A stretch of DNA of 64,000 bases from Marsupella aquatica. Its lineage: Eukaryota; Marchantiophyta. Within the stretch, counting starts at the first letter, position 1; each line of letters opens with the position of its first letter. The notes under the pieces were generated by a model. It did no database searches. It was not told the DNA's origin and worked only from the letters and a program-made list of their open reading frames with translations. A program made the position numbers and the translations under genes. Below, one piece after another: positions 1-10,565 of the stretch. The stretch covers positions 25,792,001 to 25,856,000 of the forward strand of contig OZ316894.1 of assembly GCA_973895155.1 (NCBI GenBank). Direction: 5' to 3'.

Positions 1-1629
1 GTACAAGATGATGGAGGTGGAATGGCTCCAGACACTATGCGGGCGTGCATGAGCTTGGGATACTCCCGGAAAAACACTAACACCACCATTGGCCAATACG
101 GAAATGGATTTAAAACCAGTACAATGCGGTTGGGAGCCGATGTTGTTGTGTTCAGTCGCAACACTCATGGTTCAACTGTAACTCAAAGTGTTGGGCTGCT
201 GTCCTACACTTTTCTGCGAAAGACAGGACGTGAGGATGTTGTGGTTCCAATGATTGATTATGAGGCGTCGCTTGAGAGTCTTAAGAATGGCGAGCCACCC
301 AGGAAGATGATTCGAAGCACTCTCGATGATTGGCTGAGCAATTTGACATCTATAGCGGAGTGGTCTCCATACGCGTCAGAAGTAGAACTTCTCGAACAGT
401 TTGAAAATTTAGGCTGGCATGGAACAAAGGTCATTATATACAACCTTTGGTTCAATGACGACGGTGTGTTGGAGCTGGATTTCGACACTGATGAGCACGA
501 CATTCAGCTTAGAGGAGGCGCGAAACAAGACAAGGCCAGACCTGTCCAGCACCAGTTAGCTCAGCAACACATTGCGAATCGGTACCATCACTCTCTGCGC
601 GTCTATACTTCAATTTTGTACTTGCAGATGCCTCCAGGGTTCCAAATTATTTTGCGAGGAAAGCTGGTTGACCACCACAGTATAGCATCCGACCTTAAGT
701 TTCCTGAGTCTATCATCTACAAGCCGCAAATCGGAGAGGACAAAACTTCTACCACTTCAGTGATTACTGTCATAGGATTCACAAAAGAGGCTCCTCTTAT
801 CAATGTGCATGGTTTCAATGTATATCATAAGAATCGTCTGATCATGCCATTCTGGAAAGTTTGGCAAGAAAATAGCAGCAGAGGGCGAGGTGTTGTAGGT
901 GTTTTGGAGGCCAATTTTATGGAGCCTGCGCATGATAAGCAAGACTTTGAAAGGACAGCCGTGCTTCTGCGATTAGAAACTCGTCTCAAACAGATGACAG
1001 TGGAGTACTGGAATCTTCATTGTCACTTGATTGGCTATCAACCAAATACGAAGGCAGGGAAAGCTCGGAAGCAGGCAGCAAATCCGACGTTAGAGTACCC
1101 TTCACCAATTGCAAGCCTCACTCCGAGTGGTCCCTCTCCCGCGTCAGCTGAAGATTCTGGTAGGATGGCACCTGGAGGATCCCGACCAACTTCTCCTAAT
1201 AGTGATGGTCCACAGTTGAAATCGGAATCGTCTGATGTTCCACACAATTCTTCGAAGAGGTCAGGTTTTGGCAACAAAGCTTCTGAGGCTGTAGAGAGAT
1301 ATAAGCGCCACCGGACTGCAACTAATCACGAGGCCAATACTGCTACTGCAACAGAGGCAGTGGGCAACACAGAATCTGCCTTGGTAGAACAGGAATATGA
1401 GAGTAATACCATGATCGTCGACCTGATTCAGGAGAACACTATACTGCGGTCAAGAGTGGTTGACTATGAGCTTGATGTGAAGAAATTGTCAGCAAAGGTT
1501 CTGGATCTTGAGAAGGAGCTTTTGGATGCCAAAATGAAGAATGTGAATCTTCAAGAGCAGTTGCAAAATTTTAGGGTTGAAAATTCAAATAATACGGAAC
1601 TAGAAGTCAAGGTTGAGGAATCCTACTAG
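1..1629 (+). CDS. MORC-family GHKL ATPase, 3' part (5' end outside window)
   Basis: Microrchidia ATPases act in the nucleus on heterochromatin and support silencing of transposons. The frame is open from base 1, so the first ATG at 22 is internal. The first residues give the GHKL (Bergerat) ATP-binding motifs: DDGGGM at bases 7-24, then GYSRK and GQYGNGFKTS in the first 40 residues. A conserved MORC S5-like region follows (YHKNRLIMPFWKVW near residue 275, then FMEPAHDKQDFERT). After it come a Ser/Pro-rich low-complexity linker and a C-terminal coiled coil (about residues 465-525, heptads rich in Leu and Glu). The N-terminal ATPase half is missing. There is no intron in 1.6 kb, although MORC genes of flowering plants usually have many; I cannot tell a retrocopy from a naturally long last exon. 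No internal stop or frameshift is seen, so the gene is probably functional. Confidence 0.92.
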   Translation, partial: VQDDGGGMAPDTMRACMSLGYSRKNTNTTIGQYGNGFKTSTMRLGADVVVFSRNTHGSTVTQSVGLLSYTFLRKTGREDVVVPMIDYEASLESLKNGEPPRKMIRSTLDDWLSNLTSIAEWSPYASEVELLEQFENLGWHGTKVIIYNLWFNDDGVLELDFDTDEHDIQLRGGAKQDKARPVQHQLAQQHIANRYHHSLRVYTSILYLQMPPGFQIILRGKLVDHHSIASDLKFPESIIYKPQIGEDKTSTTSVITVIGFTKEAPLINVHGFNVYHKNRLIMPFWKVWQENSSRGRGVVGVLEANFMEPAHDKQDFERTAVLLRLETRLKQMTVEYWNLHCHLIGYQPNTKAGKARKQAANPTLEYPSPIASLTPSGPSPASAEDSGRMAPGGSRPTSPNSDGPQLKSESSDVPHNSSKRSGFGNKASEAVERYKRHRTATNHEANTATATEAVGNTESALVEQEYESNTMIVDLIQENTILRSRVVDYELDVKKLSAKVLDLEKELLDAKMKNVNLQEQLQNFRVENSNNTELEVKVEESY

Positions 1630-1661
1630 TCTAGTCAAGGTTGAGGAATCTTACTAAGGAG
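1606..1661 (+). repeat. 28-bp tandem duplication across the MORC stop codon
   Basis: The segment GTCAAGGTTGAGGAATC followed by a TAC-TAG or TAC-TAA end occurs twice, at 1606 and 1634. The first copy holds the stop in use (TAG, 1627-1629). The second lies just downstream and has one T-for-C difference in the compared stretch. Confidence 0.85.
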
Positions 1662-2400
1662 GGATGTCAATGTCTTGATTCTTATCATGGACAGATTTGT
1701 ACCTCAGGGTCTCTCCGGTTTCCGTTTTGAACTCGGGGCTTTGAAGAGGGCTACCTGGAAAGTTTTCTGTTGAGGAGGTAGGGGCACGTTCTGGCTGATT
1801 CGTGAATCTGTGGGGGAACAGAGCATATATCTTGAAGTTCTTGTGAACTGAGATGCAATTCATGAGTGTCAGAATAATTTTGATCAGAGTATTGTCGGAC
1901 TTAGGATTTAGCAGATAGGAATTGACAGTCTATTTTGGTGACGGCAGTACGCTGTGGCTGCACAGAAATTCAGGGGACTGGTATTTCTGCTATTTAGGCT
2001 GCTAGTTATACAGCTCTGCAAGTGACAAGAGACCAACTCACTGTAAAGCACTACGCGGAGACTTGATCTTGATTTTGCTGCAATGAATCTTCGTTGTTGA
2101 CGAGACTTCGTATGATGTAACCGCAACGGTTGTTCCTACAGAAGTAGCACACGTTCTTTCATTTCGTCCCACATCTAATACAAAGATAATATTCAAGGTT
2201 GCTAAATCATCAATCTCAGAGCTCCTCAATCATCACAACTGTAGTGACAACACGCTCGCAAAGGTGGCATGGCAGCAACGCCAGCACAATGACAATTTAC
2301 TTCTTCAACTGTAGTAACAACACTTTCACAAAGGTGGCGCGGCGGCAATGCCATCAGAATGACAATGCACTTCTCTAAAGACAATATGACCACAACTGAA
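1662..2400. other. 3' flank of MORC, no gene seen
   Basis: Probably 3' UTR and intergenic DNA. Two related blocks with AAGGTGGC...GGCAGCAACGCCA and AAGGTGGC...GGCAATGCCATCA occur near 2261 and 2331. All frames are short and resemble nothing I know. Confidence 0.5.
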
Positions 2401-2790
2401 CCCGGTTGCAAAAGTCTATCCAATTGTCTTGGCAAACATGGAGATCTTTGGGGCTTCAACTTCTACACGAAGTTGCAAAAGTCTATCCAATTGTTGTGGC
2501 AAACATTGAGGTCCATTGGGGCTACCTGACTGTTTTCGCAGGTCCATTTGGGCTTCACTTCTGTTTTGGATAACATGGAGGTACATTAGGGCTTCTATCA
2601 ACATTGAGGTCCATTGGGGTTACCTGACTGTTTTTGCAAATGCGGAGGTCCATTCGGGCTTTACTTCTGTTTTGGATAACATGGAGGTACATTAGGGCTT
2701 CTATCCTATTGTTTGGCAAATTGGGAGGTCCATTTGGCTTCAACTTCTATTTTGGATAACATGGAAGTCCATTTGGGCTTCAACTTCTAC
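2400..2790. repeat. Imperfect tandem repeats with GGAGGTCCATT(T/G)GGGCTTC core
   Basis: Units of very roughly 50-110 bp share the phrases TTTTGGATAACATGGAGGT, CATTAGGGCTTCTATC and CTACCTGACTGTTTT. At least four partial units lie between 2400 and 2790. Open frames here are by-products of the repeat. Confidence 0.7.
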
Positions 2791-4019
2791 CCAAGTGTCA
2801 TCTCGGCTTTGCACAAAAGGAGTGCTTGTGAAACCTTGAAAGAATTGCATGACACAAATTGTAGGAATACTTTGAGCATTTTGATGTGAACACTGATTTT
2901 TCAGTATATACATTTAAAATTAAAAACAAACATAAACAAGAGGAGCATTTTGGCATTTTGGTTTTTGTGGGATAAAAAACCTACTAATATTTTATGTTGG
3001 TACTGCATGAAGATAGTGATAAGTGCAAAAAAAAAGCTTGAATGGACCAAGACTTTGTCTCTGCACATCCCCATGTACTGCATAAGTGATTCCCAAAGTG
3101 ATTAGCAAGTTCACACCTAGAAAAAATATAAGTTTGGGGACCCATGCTCCCATATATATATTTCTTTCTTTCTTTCTTTCTTGTAGCAATTGTTAAATTA
3201 AATAAGAGAATCAAGTCCCTGGAAATATCATAAATGTTGTATCAAAGTTATGTGCCCCATTGCACAAGTACTAAGTGACCATCTATGATCATGTGAATAA
3301 AGCAGGAGGGATCATGGAGCAACGTGTAAGATGAAGCCAATTTGGATGAGCTCACTAAATAAACAGATCATGTGAATCTCCATATTAGTGCTCAATTATT
3401 CTTCTTCCCCTAATTCTGAAACGTTTGGACTATAATGATCATCAAAGCTAATTGTTTGGATCAACTTCAATTCTGGATCCTTTCCATGTTGCACTTCATT
3501 ATTCACCTCCTAGTCATCTTCATATCACGATCCAAGTATGAACCCAAGCCAAGCATTTCACTACGATAGTCTGTTTCTTTCTCTTCATTCCTTTCAACAT
3601 TTTATAGTGGCAAGTAAAGTCCAGATGGCCCTCAACCCATTCCGGATGGTTCCCTTGTCTATGGATGAAACTTCTGGTATGCTCAGAATGCTTAGAAACA
3701 TTTTGGAAAGAGCTTTCCAATGAGACTAACATTGTAGTATATCATTATCAAAGATATTACAAATTCCTGCATTTCTCTGCCCTTCCTTGATAGTGCAAAC
3801 AGAAAACTAACAGATTCATATATTTTCCCGATCTCTTGATGAAAATATTTTGGGCTTAGAATTCTTAGACCATTCTGAAAATTAAAATATTTTGAATGAT
3901 TCTAATTTTATCTAATTTCGTCAAGAATTGAAGAGTTTGGAAATTGTCTACACTTGATAGTCTAGCTATGAAGTCAGCATAACATAATTTCAAATTTCTC
4001 ACTCACCTCTAAATGAGAT
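2791..4019. other. AT-rich intergenic stretch
   Basis: No gene or recognisable element. It contains the (CTTT)n run at 3161-3182. Two opposing frames of about 60-70 residues near 3520-3732 look like chance. Confidence 0.4.
3161..3182. repeat. (CTTT)n microsatellite
   Basis: About five uninterrupted TTTC units. Confidence 0.9.
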
Positions 4020-4600
4020 TTTTTTTGCTTAAGCAATGCAATTTTTTCAAATATTATATTCCAATGAGCCTAACATTAAGAGATTTTACTAAGGAGATCA
4101 TGACTTTCTGAAATTCTCTTGGTTTCTAATGAAGTTCAGGTTCACAAATGTTGTCAAGTACTTAGAAGATCATTAGTTTATCAAGTTTTCTAGGTTTCCA
4201 ACAAGCCTCACATTTGCAAATTTTGTCAATTACTAATGAGATCATGAGTTTTTGAATTTCTCTATTTTTCCAATGAGTGTGACATTCCCAATGACATTGA
4301 GAGCCAGATAGAGAGATCATGTCAAGTACTACAAAGATCATGAGTTTATCTCTCTAGCTTCCCAATGAGCATGATACTAGCAAATTTCATTTTAGATTTG
4401 TCAAGTATAATTAATGAGATCATGAGTTTCCAAACATTTCTATAGTGTGAAATTGGGAGTACTTTGTCATCTACTAAAGAGACCATGAGTTTTTTAAATT
4501 CTCTAGCTTTCCAATGAACCTAACATTGATAGATTTTGTCAGATACTAATGAGATTATGAGTTTCTGAATTTTCTCTAGCTTTCCAATGAACCGGCATAA
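4020..4600. repeat. Degenerate tandem repeat, plus-oriented copies
   Basis: Units of about 80-100 bp repeat the order GAGATCATGAGTTT, TCTCTAGCTTTCCAATGA, then TAACATT and GATTTTGTCA. About five or six copies are seen. The same family reappears on the other strand at 5940-6180, so it may be the inverted end of a transposable element. Confidence 0.7.
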
Positions 4601-5939
4601 TGGGATTACCATTGTGAATGTCGTCTATGCTCAACAGCTCTAAACAGGATTTGCCCTCATTTCCTGAGGAGGCATATTCTGTTTGGAGGCCAGCACAATG
4701 TCATGCCTTTGGCGGGACCTCAAGGCGCTAGTGATGTTGGCATAGACGTAGACAAGTTGTCATCTTATGATCCAAATGAATACCAAAATGGAGACAATGG
4801 TCTGTATGATGCTATCTCAATTGCTTGGTCATTCACCAACAATCTTTTTGGTGGTATTCAATCTGCACTATCCAAAGACTATTTTTTGAATCTGCTCCCA
4901 CTGGTATTCAAACATCTGGAATTTGTTTTGGAATCACACAACTAAGTCTATTCAAATTCATATCGTGTCAATGCAAAGGGTCCCAAGTGTTGACAATGGC
5001 GTGGACTTCCATTCTGGGGCATTCTGGAAATATGACCTCAGGGAGATGACCAGAGAACAGGTTGCTGCTGACAAATTTGCATTGTTAGAGACTCATGTTG
5101 GCAAACAGGACCCCCAATGAAGTGAAAATGCTAGAAGTGAAGTGCTTCTAGACTAAGACAATGGGGAATGGGGAGTGGTTGATTCCCACTGCCAAAAGTT
5201 AACAAACACAAAATGTGCATGCCATAAAACTTACGGGGAAGTTCTTAACCGGTGGATTAATGGCAGACCTTCACTTGGTTCCAGGACCCATGTTTGAGAC
5301 GCCCTACTATTTACAGAACCCCATTAAGGGTCCTGCGTGCCACATCATTATGGCAAGTTGCAAACAAGAACAAACTTGTTTTTGGATAAAATTAACTTAT
5401 GCATTCGTGTTGGTGGGCAACTTCTTTGTAAAATCTGGGACGCCATGCCATAAAAGAGAATGTTAAAAACTGACATGCAAATCAAAAGATAAAAAGATTG
5501 AGGTAAAAATGCTCCCAATAACATTTTTAATTACATTTTGATTTTATTCAAACATAAAATAAATCATTCTCTAAAGAAAGAAAATTTCAAAAATGGACAA
5601 GTCAATGTTTGACACTTGAAATAGTTGCCAAACTTATATACCAAGGCAACCATAACTAACATCAATCACAAACCAGTTGCAATGTGAACTATTGTTTAAT
5701 GTGTGGGTAGCTTAATTGCCCACTACAACAAAACGGTGCTCAACCATTTCCTCCACGGTACCGAAGGGATGTTGGATGCATACAAGTTGCATCAAAAGTA
5801 ATCACTTTCCAATTCCTACACACACACAGATGAAGAGAGAGAAGCAGTCGGTGTCATCAAATCACTATAAATTCGCAAAATTGTATGAGACAAAAAAATT
5901 CATGGAAACAAAACTCCAATTGCAGAATTGGGAATCGAT
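4601..5939. other. Interior between two inverted repeat blocks; weak ORF only
   Basis: A plus-strand frame at 4703-4945 (80 residues, Asp/Asn-rich start, YDAISIAWSF) and an overlapping frame reaching 5120 could be gene-fragment exons, but I do not recognise the product. The rest is AT-rich. If the flanking blocks are terminal repeats, this is the interior of a roughly 2-kb non-autonomous element. Confidence 0.3.
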
Positions 5940-6180
5940 CAAAAGCTAGAGAAATTTAGAAACTCATGACCACTTTAGTACTTGATTAAATCTCCCAATG
6001 TCACACTCATTGGAAGCTAGAGAACATTAGAAACTCATAATCTCTCTTTAGTATATGAGGAAATTTCCCAATGTCTCATATTAGAAAACTAGAAAGATTC
6101 AAAAACTTATTATCTCATAGAAATTGACAAAATCTAACATAAAATTTGTCAATGTTGGACTCAATGTTGAAAAGCTAGAA
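5940..6180. repeat. Degenerate repeat, minus-oriented copies of the 4.0-4.6 kb family
   Basis: Read on the complement, this block gives ATGAGTTTCTAA, TTCTCTAGCTTCCAATGAG and TGTGACATTGGGAGATTT, matching the plus-oriented units at 4020-4600. Two to three copies. Confidence 0.7.
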
Positions 6181-6197
6181 GAATTCATGATATATTT

Positions 6198-6323
6198 CAT
6201 GATATTTGTAGGACTTGACAAAAACAATTGGCCTCTGAACATAGGTTGACGCCATATGTTCATGATATTTGTAGGACTTGACAAAAACAAAAACCTCTGA
6301 ACATAGGTTGATGCCAAATGCAA
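6198..6323. repeat. 63-bp direct tandem duplication
   Basis: CATGATATTTGTAGGACTTG starts at 6198 and again at 6261. Both copies continue through ACAAAAACAA and CCTCTGAACATAGGTTGA, with a few substitutions. Confidence 0.85.
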
Positions 6324-8035
6324 CCTCCCTCTTGAAGAAGCAATCGATGGTCTCCTTGTCACACCATAGCTTTCTTAAATTTAAAAAATACAAAACCTTC
6401 ATGTGAAGTGATGGCTCGTCCATTTTGTTCTTCCCACCGAAATGACAAGCCCTCTTCCACCAACAGCTGAGTGTTGTCCTCAGGTTTGTCTTGTGACGGT
6501 AATGCTCAACGTAACTCACAAAGGTTCAATCAGGAATGATAGAAACACGATTTCTCTAATGTGTAAGCGAAAACCGTCAAACAACTCAATTCCTCCACAT
6601 TCAACCTATTGTTTGATAAACCAGAGAGATTATCTTAACCAGATAAATCTTCTCTATTTTTTGAGTGTTCTCTTTTGTATGAGCACACACCAAGACCACC
6701 AAGAGACTCAAAGTCATCGGTTACCGCCTTGCTGAATATTAATTTCACTTCATCACAGACACACACATTCCTTGGATGAACATGGGGGTCCATAGATTTA
6801 TTGACAAAGTTTATGAATTAGTTTTCTAAGATCCGGCCATTCCAAATGATTGCAAAGATGATCATCTTAAAGTAAGACTTCACTTCACACTTGAAAATTG
6901 CACTTCAGTTGGGGTCAAGTGAAAACAGCACTAGTGGTCCAGAGTGATGGCATGATGTCTTTCAGGTTCAAGGCCATGAAGTCATCAGGGAGACCTACCA
7001 CCAAAAGCCAAGGCAGTCATGTAGTGGTGGACCTAGCCACCCAATGCCCTCACCAATCCCAACACCCACGCCTAAGTGCCCCTCGTGCCCCAACGCCTCC
7101 ACAAAATACCTTGGGTAAGCAACTTGGTTGTCCCTTGCACAAGCCACCAAGAATCTCGGTAAGTAACCCTTCAAGATCTAATCTCCCCAAGTCTAGCATC
7201 CCCACTCAAGCTCAACAGACATTGTTAAGTAGGTCAGCAGTAGGTCCTCCCCATACCATAAGCCGGAACCAGAACCGACACCTACTATTCATCCAGAACA
7301 GCTCCTTCCTTGGGCGTAGCCTGGGTTCCCCCTTGTACCTATCCATCACCAACTGATCGCCTTGCCCCCAAGACATGCTCATGGCCCAAATAGCGTAGCT
7401 TGTCCTAAAGCTTGTCCCAAAACATCGGGACCAGAATGGCCCCAACTCTAGTAACCAACTCCCAGTTCTCGCCCCACTGATGGTCTACAGGCCAAGTACC
7501 CTTGGAACTCAACCTCCATGCCTACTTGGTCTTTTCTCCCCAATGCAAACTCCCTTGAGATACTGAACGTGGCTTGGCTGTTGTTTTGATAGGATTTAGC
7601 ATGCGGGCGAGATATCCCCTGCAAACCCCAAGAATCTATGGCACCCCTAGACCCAATTGATCTCAAGAGGATGTAGCCCTCCTTGAGAGCTTTCCAACGC
7701 ACGCAAGAAGTCCTCCAACGGACTTCACGTCGGGAAGTTATTGCTATTTTTGTTTGGCATTTTCCCTTAATGTCGCGACCGCCGCGGCTCACAACTTCGG
7801 CTCGCCCTTAGCCCCCATGGAGACACCAATCCCCTCATATATGCTTTTGGAGACCTGCCACCCCTGGACTAACTTTGGTCCCCAAATTTTGGCCCCCCCA
7901 CCTAGACCCCAACCCGCATGTCTGGGTGCGCCACCAATTGGCAATGCCCATAAATTTCTAGTTAGGTGTCCGCAAGCATAGCGCCTTAGCCCATTGTGAT
8001 CATGCCGACCTAGTGCAGCTCATGCCTAGGACCTC
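6324..8035. other. No convincing gene; GC-rich flank of the copia element
   Basis: Frames of 75-152 residues occur at 6898-7356 (+), 7448-7792 (-) and 7754-7981 (+), but none has a recognisable domain. From about 7000 the base composition becomes Pro-codon rich and resembles 14509-14900 across the copia insertion, so both may be one older interrupted repeat. No termini were found. Confidence 0.35.
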
Positions 8036-8040
8036 AGATC
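8036..8040. repeat. Target-site duplication of copia element, left
   Basis: AGATC directly abuts the left LTR; the same five bases abut the right LTR at 14504-14508. Confidence 0.95.
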
Positions 8041-8443
8041 TGTTGAGCATAAACAACGATTGCAACGGCAAGCCCATGAACCATCCAATGCACAATAGTC
8101 GACACAAGAGATACGTGGTTCACCTCCTTGAGGCTACGTCCACGGGAACACACAAGAGAGCTTTACTGAACTCTAAGCCCGTCGGCTATACCGAATCTCC
8201 ACAGTGTAAGCTCTCCCTATCTCTCAAGTGGCTCCATAACAATGAGCCTTGGTTCTACCTCTCCAAGCACACATGCCTCTTATGATATAGTGTGCAACTT
8301 AGTTGTACCTAACCACGTAGTTGTACCTAACCACATAGTTGTACCTAATCACGTAGTTGTACCTAACCACGTAGTTGTACCAACCCACGTTGTTGTACCA
8401 ACCACGTCATACCTAACCTAGACGTAAGAGTAAATACCCAACA
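8041..8443 (-). repeat. Copia 3' LTR (left in window)
   Basis: 403 bp, from TGTTGAGCAT to ATACCCAACA. It differs from the other LTR only at 8052, 8055, 8061, 8062, 8133 and 8195. It holds an internal 18-bp tandem array at about 8298-8406. Confidence 0.97.
8298..8406. repeat. 18-bp tandem array inside the LTR
   Basis: About six copies of GTAGTTGTACCTAACCAC with minor variants. The identical array lies in the other LTR at 14358-14466. It could be a transcription-factor array in the U3 region, since the element reads leftward and this side is the U3 side of the LTR. Confidence 0.85.
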
Positions 8444-8454
8444 ATCTTCCCCTT
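8444..8454 (-). other. Polypurine tract of copia element
   Basis: On the minus strand AAGGGGAAGAT lies directly before the 3' LTR, where plus-strand DNA synthesis is primed. Confidence 0.8.
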
Positions 8455-8633
8455 GACTCTGGTCTAGGGGAGAGTAATACTGCCAATGTATATGATCCCT
8501 CAGCGGGAAGTTCTGGACAAAAACCAAACCGGTTTCCCTCTCTAACTAGAGCAAACCAAAACTAAGCCGTAGCCTAATACATAGGAATGAGAAAGAGCAT
8601 ATATCAGTAATTACAATGAATGTTAAGAAAACT

Positions 8634-10499
8634 CTACTTGTGATGCAATTGCAAAACTTGCAATACGTCACGGTGTCTAGAGAAACTCTCCAAAGGAATC
8701 ACTTTGGTAAATGCGTCAGCCGGGTTGAGTTTACCATCAATCTTGACTAGCTCAAACAAATTATCAGACACAGCCTGCCTGATAAAATGGTACCTGACGT
8801 CAATGTGCTTCACTCTACTGTCCATCACCTAGTTCACAGCAAGGTGGAGCGCACTTTGACTATCACAATGGAGCTTCACATTCCCCTGTGGCAATCCCAT
8901 TTCAATGATAAGTCTATCCAACCAAATCGCTTCCTTTGTTGCTTCCGCAGCTGCAACATACTCCGCTTCTGTAGTAGACTGAGCAATACACTTCTGCAAA
9001 GTAGATCTCCAACTTATGCATCCACCGCCAAGTGTGAACACGTATCCTATTGTTGATCTCCTTCGGTCCAAATCTTGTCCATAGTCAGAATCAACATAGC
9101 CAATCAATGATTTAGCATTCTTTGCATTCGCATCAAATAAAAGACCATGATCCACGGTACCTTTCAAGTACCTGATAATCCACTTCACTGCTTCCCAGTG
9201 TACCTTTCCTAGATTCGACATGTACCTGCTCACCTTGCCCATAGCCATGGCAAGATCAGGTCTAGTGCAAGTCATCAAATACATGAGACTCCCCACTGCC
9301 TTGTCATACGGAACCTTTGAAATCAACCCCTTCTCTGTGTCATTCGTAGGACAGAACGCTGATGATAACTTGAAGTGTGGAGCCAACGGGGTACTTACTG
9401 GCTTGCTATTCCCCATGTTGAACCTTGCAATTACCTTCCTCGCATAACTATTCTGCGTCAACCATAGCTTGCCAGCCTCCAAGTCCCTAGTGATCTCCAT
9501 ACCCAAAATCCTCTTAGCTGGCCCTAAGTCCTTCATCTTAAACTCTGCACTAAGCAGTGCCTTGAGCTTAACAATCTCAGACCTATCCTTGGCTGCAATT
9601 AGCATATCATCCACATAAAGTACTAAAACAATGAACCCAAAGACAACATTTTTTACCGGTTTCAAATACACACAAGGGTCAAATACACTTCTATGAAAAC
9701 CTTGTGACCGAATCCAATCGTCAAACCGCTTATTCCACTGTCTTGGTGACTGCTTCAACCCATACAAGGATCTCAGCAATCTATAAACCAATTCCTCCTA
9801 TCCTCTCTTCACAAAACCTAGCGGTTGTCTCATGAAGATCACCTCTTCCAATGTGCCATAGAGGAAAGCTGTGACAACATCCATCTGATCTAGCAGCAGA
9901 CCAAATATTACAACAAGTACATACAATAGTTGTATTGTAGAGTACTTCGCAACTGGTGAGAAGACCTCATTGTAATCCACACCTTTCTCTTGTGTGAATC
10001 CCTTTGCTACCAACCTAGCCTTGTAGACCTTCGATCCACCTCCTATGGAATTATCCTTCAGCTTGTAAATCCACTTGCTGTCCACCACTTACTGACCCTT
10101 AGGCAGCTTAACAAGCTCCCAAGTTTTGTTGTCCTTTAGTGACTCCATCTCCGTTTGCATTGCTGCAGTCCACTTCTGCTTCTCCTTTGAAGCACTTGCC
10201 TCATGAAATGAAGAAGGTTCCCCTTCTTCCAAAATTAACGCATCACCCTCATCATCAGCTGTAAAATCATCCTCTTGCAGTTGAGATGAATCAACCCACT
10301 GTCCATACCTTGGTGGAGCGTGTACAGTGCGACCAGATATTCTTCTAGCCGATGACTCCGGTTGATCTGCGTGTGCTGGTACAATTTGAAGCTTAACAAC
10401 ATCCACTTGCTGCTCACCAGCATCAACAAACTCCTCTGGTTCCTCTGGCACAGGAACCAGCTCCATAATTGGAGCAACTCCTTCTCTCCGGTCATGCAT
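8634..10499 (-). pseudogene. Copia reverse transcriptase and RNase H region, broken
   Basis: This is the C-terminal half of gag-pol; it would copy element RNA to DNA in the cytoplasmic particle. An acidic linker (10499-10200) leads to the copia RT start (KWIYKLK near 10070, then ARLVAKGFTQ). The RT core has SLYGLKQSPRQW near 9760 and the catalytic YVDDM box near 9603-9617. Then comes RNase H with SDYGQD, STTEAEYVAAAEA and the terminal KHIDVRYHF block. In-frame stops interrupt it at 10089-10091 (TAA), 9798-9800 (TAG) and 8829-8831 (TAG), and the frame is preserved throughout. All three could come from one C-to-T change in a glutamine codon. The natural end is the stop at 8634. Confidence 0.95.
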
Positions 10500-10565
10500 C
10501 TCATAACCAATCTCCCCCTCAACGAGATCTGGGATAGGAGATTTTCCTTTGTCAGTACGGGAGAC

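Noticed and set aside
8013-8285. 90-residue plus-strand frame over the copia left end
   Set aside because: It lies in the LTR; the same frame recurs in the other LTR, so it is non-coding repeat sequence.
10235-10522. Second minus-strand frame overlapping the copia linker
   Set aside because: Shadow of gag-pol in another frame; the gag-pol frame has all domain motifs.
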